Shown here in pieces: positions 25,401-37,012 of a stretch of 64,000 bases of DNA. How positions within the stretch are numbered: the stretch's first letter is position 1; every line of letters starts with the position of its first letter. The stretch lies in assembly GCA_914767715.1 (NCBI GenBank), contig OU612073.1, forward strand, positions 10,292,001 to 10,356,000, given 5' to 3'. A program made the translations under genes and the position numbers. This stretch comes from Membranipora membranacea. Lineage: Eukaryota; Bryozoa; Gymnolaemata; Cheilostomatida; Membraniporidae. A model generated the notes under the pieces. That model did no database searches, was not told where the DNA came from, and saw only the letters and a list, made by a program, of their open reading frames with translations.

Positions 25401-28400
25401 CAGAAAAAAAGTTTAACAAAAGCTGAACGACTACACCGCACTTAGTGGCAAATGTCATTAGAAATCTTCTGAGCAGTTCTGAAAAATACCTTGAGGAATT
25501 AAACAGAGGTCACTCAAAAGTAAAGTCGTTGAATATAACAACATACGTTTGCAAGAGAATGTTCGATGGCCTTTTCTAAGGCAGCTGGAATCATACGTCC
25601 AAACCTATCAGTTCCGACTGTCACGATACTATCAATACCAAATCCCATAAAGAAAGCTGCTTTCTTCAGTGAATAATGGCTCTAAAACAGGAAGAGGATG
25701 GATAATTACTCTTTATTTATAAGCATATACGTGTAACAAGTATCATGTTAGCTTCGTCACACAGCTACTTTTTTGTAGCTGTGTGACAAGGCTAGCATTA
25801 TATTGTGTGCGTAAATCGTTGGGTACCCGAGAGCGACAGCAAAACCCTGTCTCTGTGAAAAAAAGCAATTATTACACAAATATTAAATATGCCAGGATTG
25901 TTTACATTTTACCTGGCGTTTATTTAGTTGTCTGCTCATGTGACACTTTCTGGTCAGTGGAATTTCATCAATATTCATTGTTTCGATGAGCAGACAACTT
26001 ACAGAGTTGTAATGATTTCTATTGCATTTACTGAGAGCAGGGAGTTTGTCCCGTACTCTCTGATGAGGGTGTTGTGCACAGAGTTTGCTTTTTAACTCAA
26101 GTCAATTTTGATATCATATGTATTGTTATATATTATATATTATATACATTATATTTTATATATATGCGTTAAATCATTACCAGTCTAGAGGTGTATAAAT
26201 GAACTAAGGGCATTCCCCGCATGCCCTTGACTTTGCTCTCGGGGAACTTGCTATGTCTTGCCAGGCTCACTCCATACATGTTGGCGGCCGAACCACCTGG
26301 GCAAAATACACCATCTCCCTGAAATTAAAATGTACGGTCCAGATATATAGATTGATTGATTTGTATTTATACATACAATATCATGGCTAGGATGATAAAG
26401 AAATGTATGCATGTGACAGCTCTCGGTGTGACTAAGTTGTACATAAAATTGTTGTTGTAAAAACTCAAAGTAATTAAAAAAACTGCACTGGCGTTTAGTT
26501 GTACGGGCAGCGTCTGGGCGTGAAATTATAGGCCATACATGAGGATACTCTTGGAATATGAATACAGTCCATTATGAATAATTCATATCTGTCCTAAATA
26601 AAAAATCAATAAAGCTAGCTAGAGACTATGGTGGGCACAGTCAGTCACCGCATTCCTCTGGAATTCTGGAATGCCTGTATCTAGTGGCTAGAGAGCTTGT
26701 AGGCTACTGGGTCATTCCCAACCGTGCCTCAAGGACCTAAATCACTAAGGAGTCTTGGGTGGACACATCCAACACCTTCCATTATAACCCTCTTGAAAGC
26801 TTTCAACCTTGTTTTAAAAATGCTCCAAGCACAAGGAACCTAGTCTGAGTGAATAACATCCAACATAAATTATATAGTGAATTAAACAATAGTGAATATC
26901 TTACCTGCGGCCATCCGATGGTTTCAGTGATTATCTTTTGTATGATTTGTCGTTCCATGAGAGAGAACACTGGAGACACTTCATATGTGTATCTGGATAA
27001 GAAAGATTTTATGTTCTCAGAAAACTAACCATAACTAGACATTCAAGCAAGTGACTCATAATTTAGCATATGTGTTGGCTTTGACTGGCGGGTGGGGGGG
27101 ATCTTCGTCTCCCCACCCACAAATCAGAGCCAACACATTGGATTCTAATATTTCTGATTACCAACATCGGAAAATTCCTTTTCATATTGGAAGTGACCAA
27201 AAATTTTAATTTATTTCTATCGACTTCATTAATCCCAATACCATTTGCATTTTGTTTGGAGCGATTGTTATTGCATTTGTGGTTATTAAGTAAACTACAG
27301 CAGTGATAATTTTACTTTAATTTCTCAGCTGTGAGGGGGGGGGTTAAGGCCAACGGTTGGCCGGACACTTTGGACATTATTACATGCATGTTCGCTGAAA
27401 ATTAAGGTAACAGTATATTAACAACAGAAAATGAAAACAAAAGGTTAATCAAAGAGCTGTCTACCCCTATTTGTTTGCAGGGGTTATCCTTCATACATAC
27501 AGAATCCTGTTAGGGAAACCCATGAACTTTATACATACGCTGAAGTGTTAAGGGCCTCTGTTAGAATGGCACCACTCAGGGCGAGCTTGTCAAGTCCTCC
27601 GAACAACTGATTAAAAAAGTATGGGTGTCCTGAAAAATAACCAATTATTACGAGCACGCCATCAATACGATTATACTTTATAGACCACAGCTATCCCAAA
27701 TCGGAATATTATGAGCTGGTAACCTTATGCCACCTCTTTGCAATGAAAATTCAGCTTACAGTCGACACGACAAAAGGTCAAGTCATGTTTGACGCCATGA
27801 AAAGGCAAAACTAATGACGGCCAAGATATTACAAACCAGCTTTCTTTATGATATTCCAGGCGACCAAATGTACTTTTGTGTCTTTGCTAAGAAGCAGCTT
27901 AGCCGACTTTAAACTTTAGCAATTGCTATTGTGATAATTCCATGAGACTCGGGCATGTCACCGATTTGTATTCAATGCAACCGGCTTATTGCCAGCACCC
28001 TTGTCAGGATTTGTTTGTTATTTAACTCTATCCAGGGAGTGGAATTTTCCTTTTGGCTCAGTCTATCGGCTGTCTACCAAGTGCCTGGCTTTTCTTGAAA
28101 ACCATACTGTTACATCAATGAACATCATCGGTTACATAACCAGGAGTATAATATGTGAATTGAGTAACAAAAGTGACAAATCGATGTAACATTGCATAAC
28201 ACCATACTTGGGTCAAGACTGGCTTCGAATATAAGTTTGCTATATATGACTATCTAATAAATGGGACTTGAGGACATCAGTACCGATGATTTATTGATCA
28301 CTGCGCTGGCAGCAATTCTTCTACCATTCTTGAATCCAATTTTTGACCAAGATTCAAGCGATACAAGCATGCTTGGTTTATATGCTTTGGATTCTGTTCC

Positions 28401-29546
28401 TCTACTCTATTGAGTGCACATCATTGATAATAATAATAATAATTAAAACACGATATCAAAACCTATGAGGATTTCCACATGAACGTACACTTGGTAATTA
28501 AAAATATAAATAAACATGCAGAAAAGCCTGTTTAATATCTGTTCCCCTGGATAACCTACCTGTTTTCACAGAGTACTCAATGCACTTCTCTAGGAGTTTC
28601 TCCAGGTCTTGGTTATTAGTTGGCGAGTTAGTTATGAATAAGTCCAGTTCCTGCCTCAGAGCTTCAGGTTGCAAAAATTTGACAACCATCCTGCAAAAAG
28701 ATAAGTAACTCATAAACAATTTTGCATTGCTCAGCGGGGAGGGGGGAGGCCCTTTAATTGTTTATGATTTGTCGGCTGGGGAAAAGGTCGCTACTTGAGG
28801 AAGATCTTAATTCCGAGGAGAACACTACTCTGAATTTAGATTGCTCAGTTACATGGAGTTCTACTCTGTGTTGATAACAATGACACCATGTGAATAACGA
28901 CACGTTTTAAAAGCTTTATAAGTGCAAGGTGTGTTGGGTCAAACCGAAATGTACTTTTCTATCAAGGGGGTTAACTCCGATTTTCCCTGAGATCTGGCTA
29001 TTATAGATTTGGAATACCATCTTTGTTGTCTCTGTTCAGCTGTATGTTCTGAATTGTTGAGGGCTAAACGAACATAATACAGCTTGCTGTAGTTTTCATG
29101 TGCTCATCTTTACTAAATTTTACAAAAGAGCAACTCTTTGAAATTTCCACAAGTGGCGCATGATGATTGAATCAATTTGTTATCATTCTAATACAGCTTC
29201 AGTGGAACTTTTTCAGTGACCACGAACAACAATAAGAGTTCACTCACCCATGCTTGTTGGTCTGACCATCAAGTGCTTTTTCCAGCAGGCGAGGCAAAGC
29301 TTCTTTGATAAACTTGTCTCCTAGTTGTGTCCTCTCCCGGAATCCAGGAATATTTTCTTCTTCGCCATCATTGGAAGCGTTGTTGTTGGAGTTACCGTTG
29401 ACGTATTCACCGTTACCATTACAAGTTTTCTGTTTCTTTAGTCGCTGCTCCTCGCCATTTGGTATTTTCTCCAGCGGATTCAGGAACTCAGTTGGTTCTG
29501 CCTGATTACGATTCATGGTGCTGTTTTCGTACACAGACCTTCTCAA
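22496..29546 (-). CDS. PLP-dependent acidic amino-acid decarboxylase, CSAD/GADL1-like
   Basis: Exons on the minus strand: 29546-29248, 28690-28560, 27629-27539, 26992-26905, 26318-26181, 25681-25547, 25097-24937, 24640-24541, 24056-23922, 23500-23288 and 22669-22496, giving 554 residues and all phases fitting. Group II decarboxylase landmarks appear in order: [51 protein letters not shown] (the Asp that contacts the PLP ring nitrogen), WDPHK (Schiff-base Lys), then [19 protein letters not shown] and IGYQPQ. YLFQQDK...[20 protein letters not shown] and IGYQP favour cysteine sulfinate decarboxylase/GADL1 over glutamate decarboxylase. Expected products are hypotaurine from cysteine sulfinate or beta-alanine from aspartate, in the cytosol; the substrate is inferred. 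VDGAWGG has Gly where relatives usually have Ala. The first ~65 residues are Asn/Gly/Glu-rich and probably disordered. Met11 (29516) is an alternative start. Confidence 0.92.
22682..22924 (-). mobile_element. tRNA-derived SINE, copy 1
   Basis: Read on the minus strand it starts AGGAGTAGGAGGTAGCTCAG, continues with a tRNA-like A-box region (GTAGCTCAGTTGATTAGAGC) and a B-box-like GGTCTGAATCC, then a tRNA-unrelated body ending near CAGACTTGCGAATTAACCAC. It lies in the last decarboxylase intron and ends about 10-20 bases before the acceptor of the final exon. Confidence 0.85.
23600..23819 (-). mobile_element. tRNA-derived SINE, copy 2
   Basis: Same family and orientation as copy 1, in the neighbouring decarboxylase intron, with A box (GTAGCTCAGTTGTTTAGAGC) and a B-box-like GGATTTGAATCCC. 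Its 3' side reads CAGACTTGCAATTTTAACCC. Confidence 0.8.
24727..24842. repeat. Foldback element family B, copy 2
   Basis: AAGTTTGATCCAGTTTGTCT at the left and CAGGCAAATGGACCTAACTT at the right, with GTTGCTCC/GGAGCAAC arms inside. It sits in the decarboxylase intron between exons 7 and 8. Confidence 0.7.
25749..25794. repeat. Hairpin with TAGCTTCGTCACACAGCTAC arms
   Basis: 20-base arms, nearly perfect (GTAGCTGTGTGACAAGGCTA on the right), around a T-rich loop of about six bases. Shares GTGACAAGGCTA with the minisatellite at 1676-1915. Confidence 0.85.
27070..27145. repeat. Inverted repeat with G-rich loop
   Basis: TGTTGGCTTTGA...GGTGGGGGGG on the left pairs with CCCCACCCACAAATCAGAGCCAACACA on the right. 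It lies in the intron between decarboxylase exons 3 and 4. Confidence 0.65.
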
Positions 29547-32500
29547 TACTAACCCTTGTGACTAAGTAAAGACAATTGTGACAATCGCGGCTTCTTATTA
29601 TAGTAGCATGGAAAATTTCCCCATATCTCTTTTATATTAATATGTGCAAAGCCCCAGCTTTTCAGAGGCTCTATTTCCAATATAGCTCAGGATCGTAGTG
29701 TGCTATGAAGAAGCTCAGCTACTCTTTGAGAGAGTTGTTATTCTTGTGAAGCCAAGGCTACTTTGTGTGAGGAGAAAATCAATATTGTTTAACACTGCGC
29801 TGCAGAGGGATTACCGTAAAGCTGCACGCCGGGCATTAACAAGCTGCATGATTGTTTGAATGGGATTTTCCACTGAAAATAAAATTTGGTACTTTTCCAT
29901 AAAGTAACATAACTCCTTTTATGGAAACCCGGCCTTGAAAATCGCCTGACAATTGAGAAGACTAGTTATGCAAGGGGTTGTCTAGGGTTTGGCAGGGGCA
30001 AAAACAAGTGACCACTCATTAAATCACTGAATCTAAATATAACAGAATATCTCAGCAACAATGAGTAAATTAAAAATGAACAAAGCACGTTGTTCCGGGA
30101 TGGCATCAGATAGTTATAATATGGGTGCCATGCTGTGTACATGACCTGTCTGAATTTTTTATTACTGTTTTGAACACGATGTGCAATGTTCTTGGCAAAA
30201 TAACCTGATATAGGTTGCTGTCAATACAAAAAATGCTGAGTAATGCCTTTACATGTAACAAATAGCTCTATTCTTGTGTTATTGATCTCGATATCTGTAG
30301 CTGTACATTGACATGTTCACAAGAATTCAGTGATCACATAATTAATTAAAACACTGATAGCTCAATTTATTTTACAAAAACCATGAATTTTCTCTCTATT
30401 ATTGTATCTTGCGCCATTGCCCTGCTAAGACGACGTCATAATTGCAATGGCCTTTCAAGGTTATATTGTAACCTCAGTACTCACACAGTGACAAGGAATG
30501 ACTGTGCATAAACCACACATCCGTGTAAAGTTATAAATTATTCTATTTTGAATTCAAGTTGGAATTCAATCACTAGAATTATGATTGAACAAAATTTAAT
30601 TTTGTGATGCCTACTGCAGAAAAAAACTTTTGATAACACGGACTGCTACTACTCTAAACGAGTGAGGTGAAGTCCACTTTGCGATGTGCACCAATCAATT
30701 CAGGTTGGTTATCTTTGCACCGTAGCGACTGAATTAATTCAAATGTGCTTGAGTTCTCAAACTGAAAAGTCACCCCACCCGAACTGGATAAAAATTAGCT
30801 TTTTTTAGCAAAGTGTAATTAGGTCAATTGGGCCAATTTGTGGACACGCTACGGTGCAGAGAGACTCGTATCACAGAGTCGATCTGCAAGCAGTGTGGGA
30901 GAAGTCTCTCGTCGTTAAAACAACTACAACCGCTATCGCCTTCCCGAACACCATCAAGGGTTGGCTGCATTCTCTGTGCCAACCATTTTAATTGCCTTGG
31001 CTCTATTACTATTAGGATTGCAGATCAATATGACATCTGTGCTTTCATGACAACCGTAGATAAGCTCCAAAATTCATCTCACACGCTATTTTTGTGAGTG
31101 CCAGGAGGAATCTAACTCCTTGGTGCCACATAATAAAAAAACTTCCGCAATTTTATTTTTATTTTACTCCAATAACGCCATGTCATGACAAGCCATGTGA
31201 CCAGCAGGAAACTCGCAAAACAAGCAAAGAAAAAAAAATTGTGGGGGAATCTTTCAGCTAAATTCATCTAGAACAAGTTTGTTCCCTCTGTGGTGGCGGA
31301 TGTTTGGTATACAATATGCATCTAAGATATCGCAAACAGGAAATCATCCATTGAAGAATTATATTCCAACCGATTGAAGAACAAGCAACTCTAGACATGG
31401 CACTACATTAGCACCAAAATGTAGAACAACCCTGTATGAGAAAAGTTTTTTCTTAAACTACTTTTGATATCTTTTTTTTTTGCACACGGTCTCATTTGCC
31501 CTCGTTGCATTGATCAGTGATGAATAAAGTTAATATCTATCTATCTAATCAAATCACCTAGGATTCAGTTACATGGTTGTAGAGCGAACCTTCTGTAGTT
31601 TGTTGGAGTCCAATGGTTGTGTGCCTCAGAGACCAAATCCTTAAACACAAAGGCACACGACCACCATACTTGGATGAAATACAGAGGGCTTGTGCTTATA
31701 GTATTATTTTCATGCTCACACAGAACAGAAACAGAATGGTCTCTAAAGCCATGTTTGTTGCATGGCAGGCTACAGTATACATTACTTCGATCAAACTTCA
31801 TAATTCGAATGGGTTGCCTTACAATATGCTAGATACAATTTCAATATAAAACAAATATTCTAGTATGTCCAATACAGAAGCAACCAACTCCTCCCAAAAA
31901 TGGAATATGCAGTATGCAGAAATACTAGCGGATAGAAAACAATTCGGAGTTGTGTTCACATTATAGGGAGCAGACAACTAGACTTTATTTATTTGGTTTC
32001 ATATGCTAATCCTGATTATGTTTGACAGCTTGGGGCTTCGAGTTTGATTGGAGAGGTGAGAGTATGATCATCGAGTAAGAAAGCAGTTATTATTTCTTCC
32101 AAGATAATATACAAGCATCAATAGTGGCTACCAGGACTTCAACCATAATGTTCTTGTCATACGAAGGAGGTAATGGTCGAAATATTCTTGTCCTCCAAGA
32201 GCAATTCAACAAGATTAAGCAAGTGAAAGAAGTCAAATTGAAGTTACTTTTGGGTTGGTTTAGACTGTACTTTATTTCTGCACATAAACCACAGTTGGCA
32301 CACGACGTTTGACCACTTGTCAAGTATTAAGTTTTAATCATGCTTAGAACAAAGTCGAAGCTGATCAAAGCGAACAGTTCACACTCTGTTCAAAGCATGT
32401 TAGAACAACTCCTGAGTACCGACACGAATGTTCCTCCCATAACTCAGGTAAAGCTGAATTACTGCGCATCAATCGTGATATTCGTTATCTAGCGATCTGA

Positions 32501-32585
32501 GACTGAATGTCGAAAACTGAAAATAGTATTTAGCATATAATATATTGTAACATAGTCAATGGTATTTCCTAGTTATATTCAGTGT
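29547..32585. other. Intergenic region upstream of the decarboxylase
   Basis: About 3 kb between the decarboxylase start and the COX4 stop. Small open frames (for example 30828-31097 and 31613-31849) show no domain, splice context or composition that I would call coding. It contains one arm of the 55191-type element at 31271-31300 and a LINE-like 3' tail near 31513-31552 (GATGAATAAAGTTAATATC followed by TATC repeats). The decarboxylase promoter should lie at the left edge; no clear core element was seen. Confidence 0.6.
31513..31552 (+). repeat. LINE-like 3' tail with ATCT repeats
   Basis: GATGAATAAAGTTAATATCT followed by ATCTATCTA looks like the 3' end of a CR1/L2-type element with a microsatellite tail. 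No coding part is present. Confidence 0.45.
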
Positions 32586-35500
32586 TTACTTCTTCCAGTC
32601 GTTGTTCTCATAATCCCACTTGCTGCTCAAGCCTGTAGCGATATGCTGTCGCTGTGCGATGGATCGTTTCACCTGAAAACAGAAGAATTAAACAATTAAG
32701 TTCTCACTGAGATCCAAATTTCCTCAACTGATAGGACTGTTTTTCATGCACGCCTTATGATAATGTACGGCAACAAAATTAAATTTTGTCCAATAAGTAG
32801 ACATATTTTAAAATATCTCATTCAAAAAGAAGTTCTGCCTGATATAATCCTTCAATTGGTACAGATGTGCTTGAATGAAATTGTCTCAGTTAAAATACAA
32901 TTTGACATTAACTGGGATGACCCAGATTCCATGGTGAACGCAATAAATGCATAAAGAATACTTTTATCGATCTTTATCGTATTTCTATCTGAAGCTTAGT
33001 GTGTAATATGGATAGCTTCTGCTCAAACAACCCTGATATGATCACATATAAAATCTGAAGAGTGTACCTGTTTCTGTGCGTGCTCTCTGGTCATGGTTGG
33101 AGGCAACATAGCGATGAGTACGTTATTCCTCATGAACATATATACCCAGCATGAGAGAGTCAACATAGCTACGACTATGGCCCATACAAACTTCCACTCG
33201 CCATCAGGTGCCTTCATCTCTGAGTAAGTCTGACGGAAGCTGCAATAATAATATATTACATATTTCATGAGTTGTCAAGTGATATTACTTTTATGCGAAC
33301 AGTCCTGAGACACGTCCAAACTATACGATTTTTTCATTGCATAATAAAGGCACTATACGTGAATTGTTGACAAGGGTAGAAGGGCCTTAGGTATCCTCTG
33401 TTAATGGAAAACCTTTTTATTCAAAAAAGGAAATATTTCATTAGCAGGACTATGTAGTAAACACTCATTTGCAATACTATTATAATGGTTGATTCAAATG
33501 ATCAACAGCTCAACTCTGCAGCTTGTTGTGACAAGGACAGCCAAAGAGATGATAAAATAACCGTATGCTGGGAAACTTAATAAAATATTTTGATAGCGGT
33601 CAATAAATATGAATACGCAGAACTGCAACTTGCTCATTGGTCTAACAGTAACTCTCAGCCAATCATAGTGTATACGTTATGCTGAAAGTTTCAGATACAG
33701 GAGAGTAGGCTATTTATCTCTCCTTGTGGAGCTTTTTTCTGAAACATCCTCTGCTGGAGAAACGATCCGATCGAACCAGGGTTTCACAGTAATTGCCTCA
33801 ACTGCTTTTCAGGTTAAAATTTCTATGACAACTTTAGGGTGTGCCTTTGACAGCAGCCAATACATACGGAGGAACTTTTGCAAACGACCAGCACCAAAGA
33901 AGGCATTCACTTCAAAACAAGCTTGAGCCTAGGCCTGTATCAATAATAATATATTGCTGATCACAGACATCAGAGATACGGTTTGGAGTCCATCTTAATG
34001 ACTCGAGTATATATAATCACCTATGTCTGTAGAGTGCTTTCATCTCGTCGTTGCTCAGGTTCTTCCAGTCTCCCTGAGCTTTCTTCATGAGTGCCTCAGA
34101 CTCACCTGTGTTCTGCTCCCATCTAAAGCACAAAAAATTAAATTTAACAGGAAGCTATTATTTGGTACTAGGTCATATTTTCAGATGGAAACGGATAGCT
34201 ATTTTACCTAGCAAGGATCTTAACCAAACCCAATGATCAAGTCTGGTTTTGTAATACTATTTTTGGTATCAAATAGTTATATGCCATAAAAATATCAGAA
34301 TTGATGTATGTGTATGGTTAACGCAGCGCACAAGAGTGAGATTGTGGATTACTAAGCATGAAAAAATCATGTGCAATAAGATCACCACCAGCTACAACGC
34401 CGCATTTCACAGATATAATATGTCAAAGTGTCAAATGCAATGGGCTTTTCATCCGGGTTAGAATTGCACCATGCCAGTCTCACTCACCGTACAGCTGGGT
34501 AAGGGTACATCAAACAGTCTACATATGAGTAAGCCCCATTTCTACCGAATCCAACAATATCCCGGTTGCCAATCCTGCAACAACAAAACAACAGGCGATG
34601 TATGTATGAAGTTAAGAAAACAATTAATAAATATGTATACTATAATTATGAGCAGGCTTCCGTTGCAACTATCGAATGGTTCAACTTTGTGTTTATCAGT
34701 TCTTGAGGAATAGGCAGTAGAGAAAGTGGTCAGAGAAAACATAATGGCAATAGACAAAGTGATAAGTTGTAGTTAGTCAAAGTCACACAATTTAATCAAT
34801 GAAAAATTGAATGTCTAGAGCTCAACTTTGTCAGTATTCAAGCTAGTGTAGGCTACAGAATATATTTTCAGGAATGTCATAAAAAGCACTGAAAGCAAAA
34901 ATTACAATATACAGCTGGGTATAGCAATCCTGTCTGCTGCATATATTGATATTGTGGTGAATTTTTGTGCTCAGTTGCTAGGGATCACTTGTTTGCAAAT
35001 ATCTGCGCTCGTTTTTATCTATTCAACATCAGTATGAATCATGTATGTATGGAGTAGATAGAGTCAAGGAGTATCATGGGTACTGGTAATTAAGATAACC
35101 CTTGGTCACAGGCCCTCTGTAGTTTGTCAAGTGGTCGAGGCCTTTTCACTCAAGGTCTCAATCGAGGCCTTTTCACTCAAGGCCTCAACCACTCGATCAC
35201 ATGACCACTGGACTTGCATGATATATAGATTGCCTGTGCCCATGGTTATATCCTCATAGATTCAACATTGTATTTATACTCAATGGTCTTGTTCTAGGTC
35301 CAGAAAAAGTAATATTGGTTGAACTAATTGCTCTAACTCAACTAGACCTAGATGATTGTAATAACAGGCTTATAATAATCTACCTAGCTTGGGATTAGAA
35401 CACAAGACCCTGTGAGTTGCACGCCTGTATTTTGTTTAGTAGTAGTACCTGGAGATGGGTAAAATTAAAGCAAAGTGAGTCACAGGACAGGGGGCCAATG

Positions 35501-35995
35501 AGTCAGTTACTAGTTACAAGTTAGTTGATTTGGTAGTAGTAGTAATTTTCACTGAGTTAGCTCGTGATGCTGAGATGTTCACTGAACCTCTAGCTAGTAG
35601 TCTACTAAGTACTAGTCTTTTACTCCTTGACTGAACACACTCTACTCTATTTTGAATCATATTTATCTCATCTGTATTCTTCACATACTTATGACAAGTG
35701 GTCCATTTGGAAAAGGTGTAGAGTAGTAGAAATATCCTTGAATCAATTGATGAATAGGAGTTGTGAGTTTAGCCAAGCGCGTCCCCGTGTGTATAAATAA
35801 TTTACAAATAATTTTACAAATAAAAATACCTCATTCTTATTTTGTGGTTCACAATTACCTTGGGTGATATTTGTCTCTAAATTCTTGTTCTGCTGCTGGT
35901 AGAGGAATAGGGGCAGTGGGTGCTAATGTGGTAGCTGGCCTCACTAAGTGAGCCCCTCTGTATTTGCAGACTTGCAAAAGCCTTGAGGATGACAT
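32586..35995 (-). CDS. COX4: Cytochrome c oxidase subunit 4
   Basis: Exons on the minus strand: 35995-35859, 34574-34488, 34122-34021, 33239-33068 and 32672-32586, giving 194 residues. The start Met opens a basic, hydroxyl-rich presequence (MSSSRLLQVCKYRGAHLVRP) suited to mitochondrial import. The family landmarks follow in order: RIGNRDIVGFGRNGAYSYVD, the Lys/Asp-rich matrix helix (KKAQGDWKNLSNDEMKALYR), SFRQTYSEMKAPDGEWK, one membrane helix (about residues 129-145: VWAIVVAMLTLSCWVYM), PPTMTREHAQKQ, and the C-terminal signature SSKWDYENNDWKK. Subunit 4 is a nuclear-encoded subunit of complex IV in the inner membrane and takes part in its assembly and in ATP/ADP control of activity. Length and order match animal COX4, with nothing broken. 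Confidence 0.95.
35136..35200. repeat. 27-base tandem duplication with inverted ends
   Basis: CGAGGCCTTTTCACTCAAGG and the rest of the unit occur twice head to tail (35136-35162, 35163-35189), and GTGGTCGAGGCC pairs with GGCCTCAACCAC. It lies in the first COX4 intron. Confidence 0.75.
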
Positions 35996-37012
35996 TTTGC
36001 TTCTTCTTCAGAGAAAATATGGCAACCGGTAAGGTGGAATGAGGTCTTGATGGTATATACATGGATGTGGGCGGCTGCAAAAGGAGACTAGATTCTTGTA
36101 TAAATATAGGATCTGAGGCTCAGCTATACTCTCAAACCAAATCCATTTGTCTATCACACACACACATAGTTATTACAAGTTGTCTGCCCTTTATGTCACA
36201 ACAAGACAACTCCTTGCATCAATTGTATTGAATGTCATTGGATCAGGGGTGCGAGTAGCCTGTCTTGACAAGCTTTGTTCGGTGGGGGGGGGGGGGGGGG
36301 ACAAAGCTTGTCAACTCATGTTCCCTCCCCCACCGAACAAAGCTTGTCAGGCTAGGCTAGGGTGGGATATACCCATAGACATAGTATACTATTATATTAA
36401 GTCTATGGATATACCCCTCACCCCTTGCTGATTAGAGCAGCGAGTTTGTGGTTTCCATGGCACCAATTAATTGAAACTATCAAGTTATGATTTTTTTCTA
36501 TATGCATCCAGTGAATTGTTTCATCAAATATTTTAATGAACTCCAGATATAGCACATAAATAATAACCTCATCTTTAACTTGGTTGCTCATGACTTACAT
36601 CTATCATGATGCTGATTCACAAGTTATATAATCATCATCGAACAGGAATGTCGCAGTGCAATAGGAATTCAGATAAATAGAATAAGGGTTTGTAGAAACA
36701 TATATTTACAGAAAAAAATACTCTTATCTGTACAAAATTCTTTGTACAAAATTATTATAGCAAACATTTGAATATAATTTTTTTCGTTTCTTTCTATGAT
36801 TGCATGCAACTGTTTGCAAAAAATATGACATTTGACAGTCTCTTTGGTTAGATTTGACTTAGTATTTCAATTGAGAGAGTGTTCTTATTTCATAGGATTT
36901 CTCTTTTCTTCTCATCCCACTCAAGAGATGCCAGTAGTTTTTCACTGGACAACACAAAAATTTCCGTCTCGAATCACCACATGAAGCATCGCAGACGTCT
37001 CCTGCAGCTGTC
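35996..37012. other. Intergenic region between COX4 and the TDRD5-like gene
   Basis: Both neighbours run on the minus strand. It holds the foldback element at 36255-36355 with a long G-run, a second small inverted repeat (ATACCCATAGAC with GTCTATGGATAT, 36369-36412), and the 3' UTR of the TDRD5-like gene. No gene seen. Confidence 0.6.
36255..36355. repeat. Foldback element family C, copy 1, with poly-G
   Basis: TAGCCTGTCTTGACAAGCTT on the left and the inverse ACAAAGCTTGTCAGGCTA on the right. A run of more than 15 G follows the left arm, and a further inverse arm lies inside (about 36301-36314). A second copy is at 56586-56656. Confidence 0.85.

Noticed and set aside
30828-31097. 89-residue plus-strand open frame between the decarboxylase and COX4
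   Set aside because: No domain, no splice context and no recognisable homology.
31565-31849. Overlapping small open frames on both strands
   Set aside because: Frames on opposite strands overlap and show no family features; likely chance.
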